This document shows positions 10,260-21,026 of a stretch of DNA of 51,074 nt, piece after piece. Made by a program: the position numbers and the translations under genes. Origin of the DNA: Pseudomonadota bacterium (GTDB taxonomy: Bacteria; Pseudomonadota; Alphaproteobacteria; Rhizobiales; Xanthobacteraceae). The stretch's first letter is position 1. The number at the start of each line of letters is the position of its first letter. Location: NCBI GenBank assembly GCA_003576765.1, contig QEVP01000015.1, forward strand, positions 1 through 51,074. The letters run 5' to 3'. The notes below the pieces were generated by a model. The model had not been told where the DNA came from, searched no databases, and was given only the letters and a program-made list of their open reading frames with translations.

Positions 10260-10392
10260 TCGATCGATTCGGCTTTACACGGATTGAAATAACGACGGCA
10301 CGCATGCTCTGTGCGTCAGCCTTTGGGCTGTGCGGTAACTAAAGGCTTGCCAGCCGATCGATACGACACCTCTCCCGCTCTCCCAAGTCCGG

Positions 10393-10420
10393 TTGACTTG
10401 GTGACCTTATTTGTTATGTT
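10393..10420 (+). promoter_or_regulatory. Candidate sigma-70 promoter of the CobW gene
   Basis: TTGACT at 10393-10398 and TATGTT at 10415-10420 are separated by 16 bases, a reasonable -35/-10 pair. The -10 lies inside the palindrome at 10413-10430, so a repressor bound there would block RNA polymerase. Confidence 0.5.
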
Positions 10421-10430
10421 ATAACATAAC
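10413..10430. promoter_or_regulatory. Zur-type operator (perfect 18-bp palindrome)
   Basis: GTTATGTTATAACATAAC is a perfect inverted repeat and matches the Zur (zinc-sensing Fur family) box pattern known from proteobacteria, centred on TGTTATAACA. It lies 17 bases before the CobW start and overlaps the probable -10. COG0523 GTPases are classic Zur targets, so the context agrees. Binding by Zur is inferred. Confidence 0.8.
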
Positions 10431-10446
10431 GTTCTGGAGCTATGAG

Positions 10447-11655
10447 ATGATGCGTCTGCCTGTCACGGTGCTGTCAGGATTCCTCGGTGCGGGCAAAACC
10501 ACCCTGCTCAACCATATCCTCTACAATCGCGACAACCTCCGCGTCGCGGTGATCGTCAACGACATGAGCGAGGTCAACATCGACGCCGCGCTGGTGCGCG
10601 ATGGCGGCGCCCAGCTCAGCCGTCAGGACGAGCGGCTCGTGGAGATGTCGAACGGCTGCATCTGCTGCACCTTGCGCGACGATCTTCTGAAGGAGGTCGC
10701 GGCGCTCGCGCGCGAAGGCCGGTTCGATTACCTGCTGATCGAATCCACCGGCATCTCCGAGCCGATGCCGGTCGCTGCCACCTTCGCGTTCGAAGACGCC
10801 GAAGGCCATAGCCTGTCCGAGGTGGCGCGCCTCGACACGATGGTAACGGTGGTCGATGCCCGCAACTTCCCGTCCGATACCGCTTCGCGTGATCTGCTGG
10901 CCGATCGCGATCGTGCTGCCGGAGACGGCGACGACCGCGGCGTCGCGGAGCTTCTGATCGATCAGGTTGAGTTTGCTGACGTCATCGTCGTCAACAAAGT
11001 CGATCTTATCACCGACCTTGAGCGCGAATTTCTCATTCGCAGTCTGAAGCAACTCAACCCTGACGCCGACCTAATCTTCAGTGAATTTGGCAAGATTCCT
11101 CTGGATCGCATTCTTAATACGAAAAAATTCTCCTATGAACGCGCCAGCCGTTCAGCCGGTTGGCTGCAAGAACTGGAAGGCCGCCATCATGCGCCGGAAA
11201 CCGAGGAATACGGTTTCCGCAGTTTCGTCTATCGTGCGAGGCGGCCTTTTCATCCCGATCGCTTCCACCGCTTCATCACCGCCGACTGGCCGGGGGTGAT
11301 CCGCGCAAAAGGCTTTTTCTGGCTGGCCTCGCGGATGGCGTTCGCAGGCTCCCTATCGCGCGCCGGCGCCATCGTCCGTCACGAGCCGGCCGGCATCTGG
11401 TGGGCGGCAACCGAAAAGCACAACTGGCCGGCGGACCCGGAATGGCGCGCCGGCGTGCTGCGCAACTGGGACGAACGCTACGGCGACCGGCGGCAGGAGA
11501 TCGTCGTTATCGGCGGCCCCGACATGGACCAGCAGGCCCTCGTCGGACACCTCGACGCCTGCCTGTTGACGGAAGCAGAAATGGCGCTCGGCCCGCGACG
11601 CTGGACCAGCCTGCGCGATCCGTTCCCCGGCTGGCGGCGTGGGGTGGCGGCGTGA
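10447..11655 (+). CDS. COG0523/CobW-family GTP-binding metallochaperone (zinc-responsive)
   Basis: 402 residues. Walker [10 protein letters not shown] at 11-19, the family CxCC metal site (NGCICCTL, Cys71/73/74), NKVD guanine motif near residue 190, and a C-terminal CobW_C domain ([18 protein letters not shown]). COG0523 proteins bind zinc and GTP and deliver metal to client enzymes during zinc limitation. The start ATG at 10447 has GGAG at 10436-10439; an earlier in-frame start would lie inside the operator. The Zur-type palindrome just upstream marks this as the low-zinc branch (ZigA/ZagA-like). A 68-codon gene overlaps its stop. A segment near 11020-11140 is AT-richer than its surroundings. 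Confidence 0.93.
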   Translation: MMRLPVTVLSGFLGAGKTTLLNHILYNRDNLRVAVIVNDMSEVNIDAALVRDGGAQLSRQDERLVEMSNGCICCTLRDDLLKEVAALAREGRFDYLLIESTGISEPMPVAATFAFEDAEGHSLSEVARLDTMVTVVDARNFPSDTASRDLLADRDRAAGDGDDRGVAELLIDQVEFADVIVVNKVDLITDLEREFLIRSLKQLNPDADLIFSEFGKIPLDRILNTKKFSYERASRSAGWLQELEGRHHAPETEEYGFRSFVYRARRPFHPDRFHRFITADWPGVIRAKGFFWLASRMAFAGSLSRAGAIVRHEPAGIWWAATEKHNWPADPEWRAGVLRNWDERYGDRRQEIVVIGGPDMDQQALVGHLDACLLTEAEMALGPRRWTSLRDPFPGWRRGVAA

Positions 11656-11858
11656 GTGGCTCGCTGCTGCGCGAGTTGTTCGAGGCGGTTACGCGCCCTC
11701 CGGAGTATCGTGTCCCGGCCGGGCGAAGCTTGCGCGAAGTCTCGGACGCGGAGATCGATGCCGCTCTGGCACAAGCCGAGTTGCCGCCCTGCACCACTCC
11801 CGACTGCGATTGCGGCCAGGTCCGGCTGCGTTATCGTCCGCGCCGCCGCAAGGCATGA
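11652..11858 (+). CDS. Small coupled Cys-containing protein downstream of CobW
   Basis: 68-residue ORF starting at a GTG that overlaps the CobW stop (GTGA), so translation is probably coupled. The N-terminal half is helical looking ([16 protein letters not shown]). The second half carries Cys47, Cys52 and Cys54 in [11 protein letters not shown], followed by a basic tail [12 protein letters not shown] do not recognise the family. The three cysteines with nearby Asp residues could bind zinc. Sharing a Zur-controlled transcript with a zinc metallochaperone suggests a client or accessory role, which is inference. It ends 16 bases before the convergent guaB stop. Confidence 0.7.
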   Translation: MSGSLLRELFEAVTRPPEYRVPAGRSLREVSDAEIDAALAQAELPPCTTPDCDCGQVRLRYRPRRRKA

Positions 11859-11874
11859 TCGGCCGGGGCAACCC

Positions 11875-13840
<1,966 letters not shown>

Positions 13841-13906
13841 CGTTGCGCCCCCATGCTCCGCGACGACCCATGGCTAACGCAAGATGACGGCGCTGCCGAT
13901 CCCCTG

Positions 13907-14158
13907 TTAACGGGGCGGATAGCCGGGCGGCGGGCCGTGGCGGCGGATCGCGTCCACCACCTCGCGGTGGCGACGGTCCTCGCGCTTCATGTAGACGGCA
14001 ACGATGGCATGCGCCGACGGCACCAGAAACAACACCGGGACCAACAACCCGAGCAGCACGCACACCACGATCAACACCACGTTCAGGATCGCCGAAAACG
14101 GCTGACCGTTGAACAACAGGCCGACGGGCGGCAGCAGGGCGGCAAGGATATAGATCAT
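13907..14158 (-). CDS. Small membrane protein, YqaE/Pmp3-like layout
   Basis: 83 residues with two closely spaced hydrophobic segments (MIYILAALLPPVGLLF and a long LNVVLIVVCVLLGLLVPVLFLV) and a charged C-terminal tail (KREDRRHREVVDAIRRHG) that ends Pro-rich. The short PP-containing first helix recalls Pmp3/YqaE stress proteins, though the match is loose. GGGAGA sits directly before the ATG. It lies 66 bases upstream of its apparent paralogue. Confidence 0.7.
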   Translation of the reverse strand: MIYILAALLPPVGLLFNGQPFSAILNVVLIVVCVLLGLLVPVLFLVPSAHAIVAVYMKREDRRHREVVDAIRRHGPPPGYPPR

Positions 14159-14301
14159 CGTGGGTCTCCCGGCGGACGAGCGAAAGGCGCGCCCGACCGC
14201 TTTTGATGTAGGGCGCCCTGCCCGCCATGCAATGGCCGGGGCGAAGGTTGACGTGCTAAAGCGCGAAGCTTGTCCACCGTTCGCGCCTGCCCACAGGTTC
14301 C

Positions 14302-15771
14302 ATGTCGAAAGACCGCGTCATCCCGCTGATCGTCGCCGCCGCGCTGTTCATGGAAAACATGGACGCCACCGTGATCGCGACCTCCTTGCCCGCGATCGCC
14401 GCCGACATCGGCACCAGCCCGCTGACGCTCAAGCTCGCCATCACCTCCTACCTCCTGTCGCTCGCGGTGTTCATCCCGGCGAGCGGCTGGACCGCCGACC
14501 GCTTCGGAGCGCGCACAGTGTTCAGCGCCGCGATCGCGGTGTTCATGCTCGGCTCGATCGGCTGCGCGCTTGCGTCCTCGATCAACGATTTCGTGATCGC
14601 ACGCGTCGTGCAGGGGCTCGGTGGGGCAATGATGACGCCGGTCGGCCGACTGGTGCTGTTGCGCTCCATCGACAAAAGCGCGCTGGTCAACGCCATGGCG
14701 TGGGTGACGGTGCCGGCCCTGATCGGCCCCGTGGTCGGGCCGCCGCTCGGCGGCTTCATCACCACCTATTTTTCCTGGCACTGGATCTTCCTCATCAACA
14801 TCCCGATCGGACTGGTCGGGATCTTCATGGCGCAGCGCTACATCGACCCGATCCGCAGCGACCATCCCGACCGCTTCGATCTCGTCGGCATGCTGCTGGC
14901 CGGGCTCGGGCTCGGCGGCATGGCGTTCGGGCTGTCAGTCGCGGGGCTCGGCCTGGTGCCGTGGCAGGGGCTGGTCGCGCTGATCGGCTGCGGCGCAATC
15001 TTCACCGCGCTCTATGTCCGCCACGCCCGGCGGACCGACAGCCCGGTGCTCGATTTCTCGCTGATGCGGCTGCCGACGATGTATGCCAGCATCCTCGGCG
15101 GCTTTCTGTTCCGGCTCGGCATCGGCGCGCTGCCGTTTCTGCTGCCGCTCCTGATGCAGCTCGGCTTCGGGCTGTCGCCGTTCCAGTCCGGCCTCGTCAC
15201 CTTCACCTCGGCGGTCGGCTCGATGGGCATGAAGACGCTGGCCGCCCGCATCATCCGCGCCTTCGGCTTCCGCAACATCATGATGGTCAACGCGGTGGTG
15301 AGCGCGATCTTCCTCGCCGCCTGCGCGCTGTTCACCGTGACGACGCCGCTGTTGTTGATCGTCATCATCCTGATGGTCGGCGGCTTCTTTCGCTCGTTGC
15401 AGTTCACCGCGCTCAACACGCTGGCCTATGCCGACGTCGAGCCGGCGAAGATGAGCCGTGCCACCACGCTGGTCAGCGTCAACCAGCAACTGGCGGTCTC
15501 GGCGGGGGTGGCGCTCGGAGCGTTCTCGGTCGAAGCGACCATGTCGCTGCGGCAGGCCGCCGACCTCGATGCCGACCAGTTCGGCCCGGCCTTCGTCATC
15601 GTCGCGATCTTCGCCGCGCTGTCGGCCTATTTCTATTATCGGATGCCGGCCAACGCCGGCCATCAGATCTCCGGTCACGAGGCGGTGGCGGCCTTACCGC
15701 CGCGCGAGGCGGAGGCCGAGGAAACCGCCGCCACCGAGACGGTCACCGCGCGCGACCAGAAGCTCGGCTGA
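14302..15771 (+). CDS. MFS multidrug transporter, DHA2 type
   Basis: 489-residue polytopic inner-membrane protein. The N-terminal half shows DHA2/EmrB features: FMENMDATVIATSLPAIAADIG in helix 1, the motif A region GWTADRFGARTVF between helices 2 and 3, and the antiporter motif C-like GPVVGPPLGGFIT in helix 5. It probably exports drugs or other organic compounds using the proton gradient. It is divergent from the small membrane protein pair and has no adaptor (EmrA) gene nearby, so substrate and partner are unknown. Confidence 0.9.
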   Translation: MSKDRVIPLIVAAALFMENMDATVIATSLPAIAADIGTSPLTLKLAITSYLLSLAVFIPASGWTADRFGARTVFSAAIAVFMLGSIGCALASSINDFVIARVVQGLGGAMMTPVGRLVLLRSIDKSALVNAMAWVTVPALIGPVVGPPLGGFITTYFSWHWIFLINIPIGLVGIFMAQRYIDPIRSDHPDRFDLVGMLLAGLGLGGMAFGLSVAGLGLVPWQGLVALIGCGAIFTALYVRHARRTDSPVLDFSLMRLPTMYASILGGFLFRLGIGALPFLLPLLMQLGFGLSPFQSGLVTFTSAVGSMGMKTLAARIIRAFGFRNIMMVNAVVSAIFLAACALFTVTTPLLLIVIILMVGGFFRSLQFTALNTLAYADVEPAKMSRATTLVSVNQQLAVSAGVALGAFSVEATMSLRQAADLDADQFGPAFVIVAIFAALSAYFYYRMPANAGHQISGHEAVAALPPREAEAEETAATETVTARDQKLG

Positions 15772-15843
15772 GGCAAAGCCGGCAATTGCCGCCGCGGTCA
15801 CGGCGTGGTTTTCTGGCGGGCTTTTGAGCGAACGGAGACCCGC

Positions 15844-16668
15844 ATGCTGCGCCGTTTCTGGTTCCTTGCCATCGTCGGCATCGTCGCCGCAGCAGCGCCG
15901 GCATGGGCGCAGACTGCAAAACCCCCGGCAAGCCAGTGCCTTGCCATGGCGCAGCTCTTGCCGCGGGTGATTTATGCCAGCGTCCGCACCGCTGCCGCAC
16001 CCGACGAAGTCACGATCCGCTACGCCGGGCACTCGACTTACGTGATCGAGACGCCGGACGGTGTGCGTATCGCCACCGACTATACCGGGACCTACGACAC
16101 CGGCGGCCTGCCCGATGTCGTCACCATGAACCGCGCCCATTCGACGCACTACACGCTCAACCCCAATCCGCGCATCGAGCATGTGCTGCATGGCTGGGGC
16201 GACGGCGGAGAGCCGGCCAAGCACGCGCTTGCCGTCGGCGACGTGGTCATCCGCAACGTTCCGACCGACATCCGCCGCACGCTCTACGGCTACGGCTCCG
16301 ACACCGAGATGATCCCCAACGGCAACTCGATCTTCATCTTCGAGGTGGCGGGCCTGTGCATCGGCCATCTCGGCCATCTGCACCACCCGCTCGACGACAG
16401 CCACATCGCCGCTATCGGCCGGCTCGACATCGTCATGGTGCCGATCGACGGCACCTACACCATGTCGCTCGCCGGCATGTCGGAGATCGTGCGGCGGCTG
16501 CGCTCCTCGATCGTGCTGCCGATGCACCGCTTCGGCACACCCTTATCGGATTTGCTCGACCGCCTGCGCGGCCAGTTCGCCATCGACCAGCGCAACGAGT
16601 CATCGTTCCGCATCTCGGCGGGTGCCCTGCCCAGGACGCCGACAGTGATCGTGCTGCGCGGGGTGTGA
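15844..16668 (+). CDS. Exported MBL-fold (UlaG-like) protein with altered metal motif
   Basis: 274 residues with a Sec signal peptide (MLRRFWFLAIVGIVAAAAPAWA). The mature part opens like UlaG/YtkL-type metallo-beta-lactamase-fold proteins (TIRYAGHSTYVIETPDGVRIATDY) and has later His-rich strands (GHLGHLHHPLDDSHIAAI, MVPIDGTYTMSL). Where an HxHxDH motif is expected the sequence reads HSTHYT, so metal ligation differs from the standard hydrolases. GGAGA precedes the ATG at 15844. It converges with rlmE, with 3 bases between. The substrate is unknown. Confidence 0.8.
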   Translation: MLRRFWFLAIVGIVAAAAPAWAQTAKPPASQCLAMAQLLPRVIYASVRTAAAPDEVTIRYAGHSTYVIETPDGVRIATDYTGTYDTGGLPDVVTMNRAHSTHYTLNPNPRIEHVLHGWGDGGEPAKHALAVGDVVIRNVPTDIRRTLYGYGSDTEMIPNGNSIFIFEVAGLCIGHLGHLHHPLDDSHIAAIGRLDIVMVPIDGTYTMSLAGMSEIVRRLRSSIVLPMHRFGTPLSDLLDRLRGQFAIDQRNESSFRISAGALPRTPTVIVLRGV

Positions 16669-16671
16669 CCT

Positions 16672-17355
16672 TCACGCCGTCCCGCGAAATCCCAGTGCCA
16701 GCACGTAGCGCTCCGAGGAGTCCTGCCGGCTCGCCGCCGGCTTGACGTGCTTTATCGTGGCGTAGTCGCGCTTGAGTTGGGCCAGCAACTCCGCGTCCGC
16801 TCCGCTCTGGAACACTTTTGCAACGAACGCGCCGCCGGGCTTCAGCACCTCGGCGGCGAACATCGCCGCCGCCTCAACAAGGCCGACGATGCGCAGTTGA
16901 TCGGTCCTGCGATGGCCGGTGGTATTGGCCGCCATGTCGGACAGCACCACATCGACGCCGGCGCCGCCGATCATGGCGCGCAGCGCCTCCGGCGCATGCT
17001 CGTCCATAAAGTCGAGCTGCGCGAACGTGACGCCGGGGATTTCCGGCATCTCCAACAGGTCGATGGCGACGACCTTCCCCTTCCCGGCGAGCGCGCCGAC
17101 GCGCTTGGCCGCGACCTGGCTCCAGCCGCCGGGCGCCGCGCCGAGATCGACCACGACATGACCGGGCTTCAAAAAGCGATGCTTGTCGTCGATCTCGATC
17201 AGCTTATAGGCAGCGCGCGAGCGATAGCCTTCGCGCTGGGCGCGGGCGACGTAAGGATCGTTGAGCTGCCGTTCCAGCCAGAGCTTTGACGACAGCTTGC
17301 GCTTGCCGCCGGTCTTGACGGTGACGTGCAGCCGGCCGCTTGAGTCCTTCGTCAT
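16672..17355 (-). CDS. rlmE: 23S rRNA (uridine-2'-O-) methyltransferase RlmE/FtsJ
   Basis: 227 residues. It methylates the ribose of U2552-equivalent in the 23S A-loop. The family core is clear: [13 protein letters not shown] with the catalytic Lys, SAM motif [27 protein letters not shown] with the catalytic Asp, and [11 protein letters not shown] with the second Lys. A basic N-terminal tail ([15 protein letters not shown]) probably contacts rRNA. It lies 60 bases downstream of the ppx/gppA gene, a pairing common in alphaproteobacteria. Confidence 0.96.
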   Translation of the reverse strand: MTKDSSGRLHVTVKTGGKRKLSSKLWLERQLNDPYVARAQREGYRSRAAYKLIEIDDKHRFLKPGHVVVDLGAAPGGWSQVAAKRVGALAGKGKVVAIDLLEMPEIPGVTFAQLDFMDEHAPEALRAMIGGAGVDVVLSDMAANTTGHRRTDQLRIVGLVEAAAMFAAEVLKPGGAFVAKVFQSGADAELLAQLKRDYATIKHVKPAASRQDSSERYVLALGFRGTA

Positions 17356-17415
17356 CGATTTTTCGCGATCCGGTTGGAATGGCCGCCGCTTACCACATCC
17401 CGGCAGCGATGGACA

Positions 17416-18468
17416 TCACGTCGCCGCCAGCGCACCGTCCTCGCGCATCATTTCCACCAGCATGCCCTCGCGCAGGCCACGGTCGGCGATGCGCAGCCGC
17501 GGCAGCGGAAAGGCGTGGCGGATCGCGTCGAGGATGGCGCAGCCCGGCAACACCAGATCGGCACGCTCGCGCCGGATACAGTGGCTGTCGGCACGCTCGG
17601 CGTAGCTCATGCCGAGCAGCCGCCCCACGGTCGCGGAAATCTCGGCGTTCTCCATCCACAGCCCGTCAACGCGACGGCGGTCGTAGCGCGGCAGGTTGAG
17701 ATGGATGCCGGCAATCGTCGTAACGGTTCCCGACGTGCCGATCAGGTGCAGGCCATCGAGCGCATCGCCATGACGGGCGACGAACGGCGCCAGATGGCGC
17801 GCCACCTCCGCCTCCATCCGGGCATAGACCTGCTGCGACACCTCGCGGCCGCCGAAGCACTCGGCCAGCGTCACCACGCCGAACGGCAGCGAGGTCCAGG
17901 CCCGCATCCGCAGACGGCCATCGGCGCCCCGCTCGATCCGCACCACCTCGGTCGAACCGCCGCCGATGTCGAACAAAATAGCGCCGCGCGCCTCGTCATC
18001 GACCAGCGGCGTGCAGCCGATCATCGCCAGCGTCGCCTCGTTCTCGCGGTTGATCACCTCAAGCCGGATGCCAGCCTCGCGGACCACGCGGGCGCAAAAC
18101 ACCTCGCCGTTGGCCGCCTGCCGGCAGGCTTCGGTCGCCACCAGCCGCAGCCGGTTGGCGTTGCGCAGGTCGATCTTGCTGCGACAGATGGCGAGCGCGG
18201 CAATGGTGCGGTCGATCGCCGCCTCGCTGATACGCCCCGTCGCCGAAATCCCCTCGCCGAGCCGCACAATCCGAGAAAACGAATCGATGACGCGGAATCC
18301 TGCGCCGTGCGGCCGGGCAATCAGAAGCCGGCAGTTGTTGGTGCCGAGGTCGAGCGCGGCATAGGTGCTGACGGCCGGCTTGTCCGGCACGGCGATCGGC
18401 CGCCCGCCGCCGGGCGCCGCCGGCGCCATCCGGGGCGGCCCCCGCCGCAGCCGTAAACCCTCGCTCAT
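17416..18468 (-). CDS. Ppx/GppA family phosphatase
   Basis: 350 residues of the ASKHA-fold exopolyphosphatase/pppGpp phosphohydrolase family: phosphate-1 loop ALDLGTNNCRLLIA, phosphate-2 loop LFDIGGGSTEV, and IGTSGTVTTIAGIH. It degrades polyphosphate or converts pppGpp to ppGpp; the sequence alone does not say which. The short single-domain form lacking the HD-like C-terminal domain is typical of alphaproteobacterial members. The start at 18468 was chosen because the longer reading adds a low-complexity leader. The next start, on the plus strand, is 189 bases away with no gene between. Confidence 0.9.
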   Translation of the reverse strand: MSEGLRLRRGPPRMAPAAPGGGRPIAVPDKPAVSTYAALDLGTNNCRLLIARPHGAGFRVIDSFSRIVRLGEGISATGRISEAAIDRTIAALAICRSKIDLRNANRLRLVATEACRQAANGEVFCARVVREAGIRLEVINRENEATLAMIGCTPLVDDEARGAILFDIGGGSTEVVRIERGADGRLRMRAWTSLPFGVVTLAECFGGREVSQQVYARMEAEVARHLAPFVARHGDALDGLHLIGTSGTVTTIAGIHLNLPRYDRRRVDGLWMENAEISATVGRLLGMSYAERADSHCIRRERADLVLPGCAILDAIRHAFPLPRLRIADRGLREGMLVEMMREDGALAAT

Positions 18469-18657
18469 CCGTACCCGCCCTTCCGCGCGCGCCCGTGGGA
18501 AACCGGCCGCGGCCCTCGTTGTCACGCAAAGTTTATCAGCCGGCAAAAGGTCAGCGCAACCGCCCGGCAGCTTCCGCTGGTCCTCACCGGCGGTTGCCGC
18601 GGCCGCTTCCTTCACCTATTTGACGGCGACAATTCCGAATTCCGGTACAGGCAGGCT

Positions 18658-21021
18658 ATGGCCCGCCGGACGTCAACCATGCAGGACTTCCCCTTCCCGC
18701 CATCCGCCGAGCGCGATTTCGCGCTGCAAAAGTTCGGCATCGGCCAGCCGGTTCGCCGCAAGGAGGACGACCGGCTGCTGCGCGGCGGCGGCCGCTATAC
18801 CGACGACGTCAACCTGCCGGGCCAGGCCTATGCCTGGATCGTGCGCAGCAGCCACGCCCATGGCGTGATCAAGGCGATCGACACCACCGACGCGCGGACG
18901 ATGCCGGGCGTGCTCGGGCTATGGACCGGCGCGGACCTCGCCGCCGAGGGCTATGGCCGGCTCAACTCGCCGCTGCCGGTCAAGAATGCCGACGGCTCGC
19001 CGATGCTGCAGACCGACCGTCCGGCGCTCTCCACCGACAAGGTGCGCTTCGTCGGCGACCCGGTCGCGATCGTCGTGGCCGAGACGCTGGCGGAGGCGCG
19101 TGACGCCGCCGAAGCCGTCAACGTCGAGATCACCCCGCTACCGGCCGTCACCGAGGCCGACGCCGCGGCGGCCCCCGGCGCACCTCAGCTCTACGACCAC
19201 ATCCCGAACAATACGCCGCTGCACTATCATTCCGGCGATACGGCGGCGGTCGAGCGGGCCTTCGCCGAGGCCGCCCATATCACCCGCCTCGACCTCGTCA
19301 ACAACCGCGTCGCCGTGGTGCCGATGGAGCCGCGCGTCGGCGTCGCCGCCTACGATGCAGCGGACGGCCGCTTCACGCTGTACGCGCCGACGCAAGGGGT
19401 GGCAGGCAACCGCGATGCGCTCGCGGCGCTGCTCAACGTGCCGCGCGACAAGGTGCGACTCGTCACCACGCAAGTCGGCGGCTCGTTCGGCATGAAGAAT
19501 GCGAGCTTTCCGGAATACCTGTGCATCCTGCATGCCGCCAGGGCGCTGGGTCGTCCGGTCAAGTGGCTCGACGACCGCTCGACCAGTTTCCTGTCCGACA
19601 GCCACGGGCGCGCCCAGACGGTGCGCGCCGAACTGGCGCTAGATGCCGACGGCGCCTTTCGCGCCGTCCGCGTCACCGGCTACGGCAACATCGGGGCCTA
19701 TCTCGCCGGCGTCGCGCCGATCCCGCTCGCCACCAACATCGGCAAGAACATCGCAAGCGTCTACCGCACGCCGCTGATCGAGATCGATATCCGCTGCGTG
19801 CTGACCAACACGAGCTTCCTCGGCGCCTATCGCGGCGCCGGCCGGCCCGAAGCCAACTATTTCATGGAGCGGCTGATCGACCTTGCGGCGGCCGAGATGG
19901 GCATCGACCGGGTGGCCCTGCGCCGCCGCAACCTCATCGGCCCGCGCGAGATGCCTTACGCGGCCGCCAACCGGCTGACCTATGACAGCGGCAACTTCCC
20001 GGCCGTGCTCGACCGCGCGCTGGTGCTTGCCGATTATGCGGGTTTTGCCGCGCGCAAGCGCGAGAGCGAGCGCCGCGGCCTGCTGCGCGGCCTCGCGGTC
20101 GGCTGCTATCTCGAAGTCACCGCCGGCGGCGCCGAACTCGGCAAGGTCACGTTCGACGACGACGGCCGGGTGACGATCACCACCGGCACGCTCGACTTCG
20201 GTCAGGGCCACGCCACCCCGTTCGCGCAGGTGCTCGGCCAACGGCTCGGCGTACCGTTCGATGCGGTCCGGCTGGAGCAGAACGACAGCGACCTCGTTCA
20301 CACCGGCAATGGCACCGGCGGCTCGCGCTCGATCATGGCGAGCGGCACGGCCATCGTCGAAGCGGCCGAACTGGTGATCGCCAAGGGCAAGACCGTTGCC
20401 GCGCAGCTTCTCGAAGCGGCGGAAGCCGATATCGAGTTCGCCGACGGCCATTTCACGATTGCCGGCACCGACCGCAGCATCGGCATCATGGAATTGGCGC
20501 GGCGGCTGCCTGGCGCGCTCGACATCGATCATACCGCAAAGGGCATCCCGTCGGCCTTTCCGAACGGCTGCCATATCGCCGAGGTCGAGGTCGATCCGGC
20601 GACGGGCGAGGTGTCCGTGGCTGGCTACACCTGCGTCAACGATTTCGGCACCGTCATCAACCCGATGATCGTCGAGGGTCAGTTGCACGGCGGGGTGACG
20701 CAAGGAATCGGCCAGGCGCTGATGGAAGAGGTGCGCTACGACGACGACGGCCAGCCGATCACCGGCTCGCTGATGGACTACGCGCTGCCGCGCGCCGACG
20801 ACGTGCCGAGCTTTCAGGTCGCCGACGAGCCTTCGCCGGCCACCTCCAACCCGCTCGGCGTCAAGGGTTGCGGCGAGGCCGGCTGCGCCGGCAGCCTCGC
20901 TTCGCTCGCCAACGCGGTGCTCGACGCACTGTCAGGCTATGACATCCGCCACCTCGACATGCCGCTGACGCCGGAGCGGGTGTGGCGCGCCATCCGCGAC
21001 GCCCGCGCCGAGCGCTCCTGA
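18658..21021 (+). CDS. Molybdenum hydroxylase large subunit (xanthine dehydrogenase/CoxL family)
   Basis: 787 residues, molybdopterin-cytosine-dinucleotide-binding subunit. It shows the N-terminal FGIGQPVRRKEDDRLLRGGGRY typical of CoxL-like proteins, VGGSFGMKN, the active-site loop AYRGAGRPEANY (not the AYRCSFR of true CO dehydrogenase, so not CO oxidation), GGSRSIMASG, and the catalytic-Glu region GVKGCGEAGCAG. Such enzymes hydroxylate aromatic heterocycles or aldehydes. The usual FAD (CoxM) and 2Fe-2S (CoxS) subunit genes are absent on both sides. A second possible start lies at 18679. Confidence 0.9.
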   Translation: MARRTSTMQDFPFPPSAERDFALQKFGIGQPVRRKEDDRLLRGGGRYTDDVNLPGQAYAWIVRSSHAHGVIKAIDTTDARTMPGVLGLWTGADLAAEGYGRLNSPLPVKNADGSPMLQTDRPALSTDKVRFVGDPVAIVVAETLAEARDAAEAVNVEITPLPAVTEADAAAAPGAPQLYDHIPNNTPLHYHSGDTAAVERAFAEAAHITRLDLVNNRVAVVPMEPRVGVAAYDAADGRFTLYAPTQGVAGNRDALAALLNVPRDKVRLVTTQVGGSFGMKNASFPEYLCILHAARALGRPVKWLDDRSTSFLSDSHGRAQTVRAELALDADGAFRAVRVTGYGNIGAYLAGVAPIPLATNIGKNIASVYRTPLIEIDIRCVLTNTSFLGAYRGAGRPEANYFMERLIDLAAAEMGIDRVALRRRNLIGPREMPYAAANRLTYDSGNFPAVLDRALVLADYAGFAARKRESERRGLLRGLAVGCYLEVTAGGAELGKVTFDDDGRVTITTGTLDFGQGHATPFAQVLGQRLGVPFDAVRLEQNDSDLVHTGNGTGGSRSIMASGTAIVEAAELVIAKGKTVAAQLLEAAEADIEFADGHFTIAGTDRSIGIMELARRLPGALDIDHTAKGIPSAFPNGCHIAEVEVDPATGEVSVAGYTCVNDFGTVINPMIVEGQLHGGVTQGIGQALMEEVRYDDDGQPITGSLMDYALPRADDVPSFQVADEPSPATSNPLGVKGCGEAGCAGSLASLANAVLDALSGYDIRHLDMPLTPERVWRAIRDARAERS

Positions 21022-21026
21022 TCGCC

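Noticed and set aside
10186..10446. Possible integrated element at tRNA-Cys
   Set aside because: No integrase gene and no direct repeat of the tRNA 3' end was found in the window, so only a composition hint remains.
14160..15827. 555-residue plus-strand ORF overlapping the MFS gene
   Set aside because: It is out of frame with a clear MFS protein and has an Arg-rich, motif-free translation; a GC shadow.
18658..21021. Carbon monoxide dehydrogenase CoxL
   Set aside because: The active-site loop is AYRGAGRPE, without the AYRCSFR Cys that binds copper in true CO dehydrogenase, and coxM/coxS are absent.
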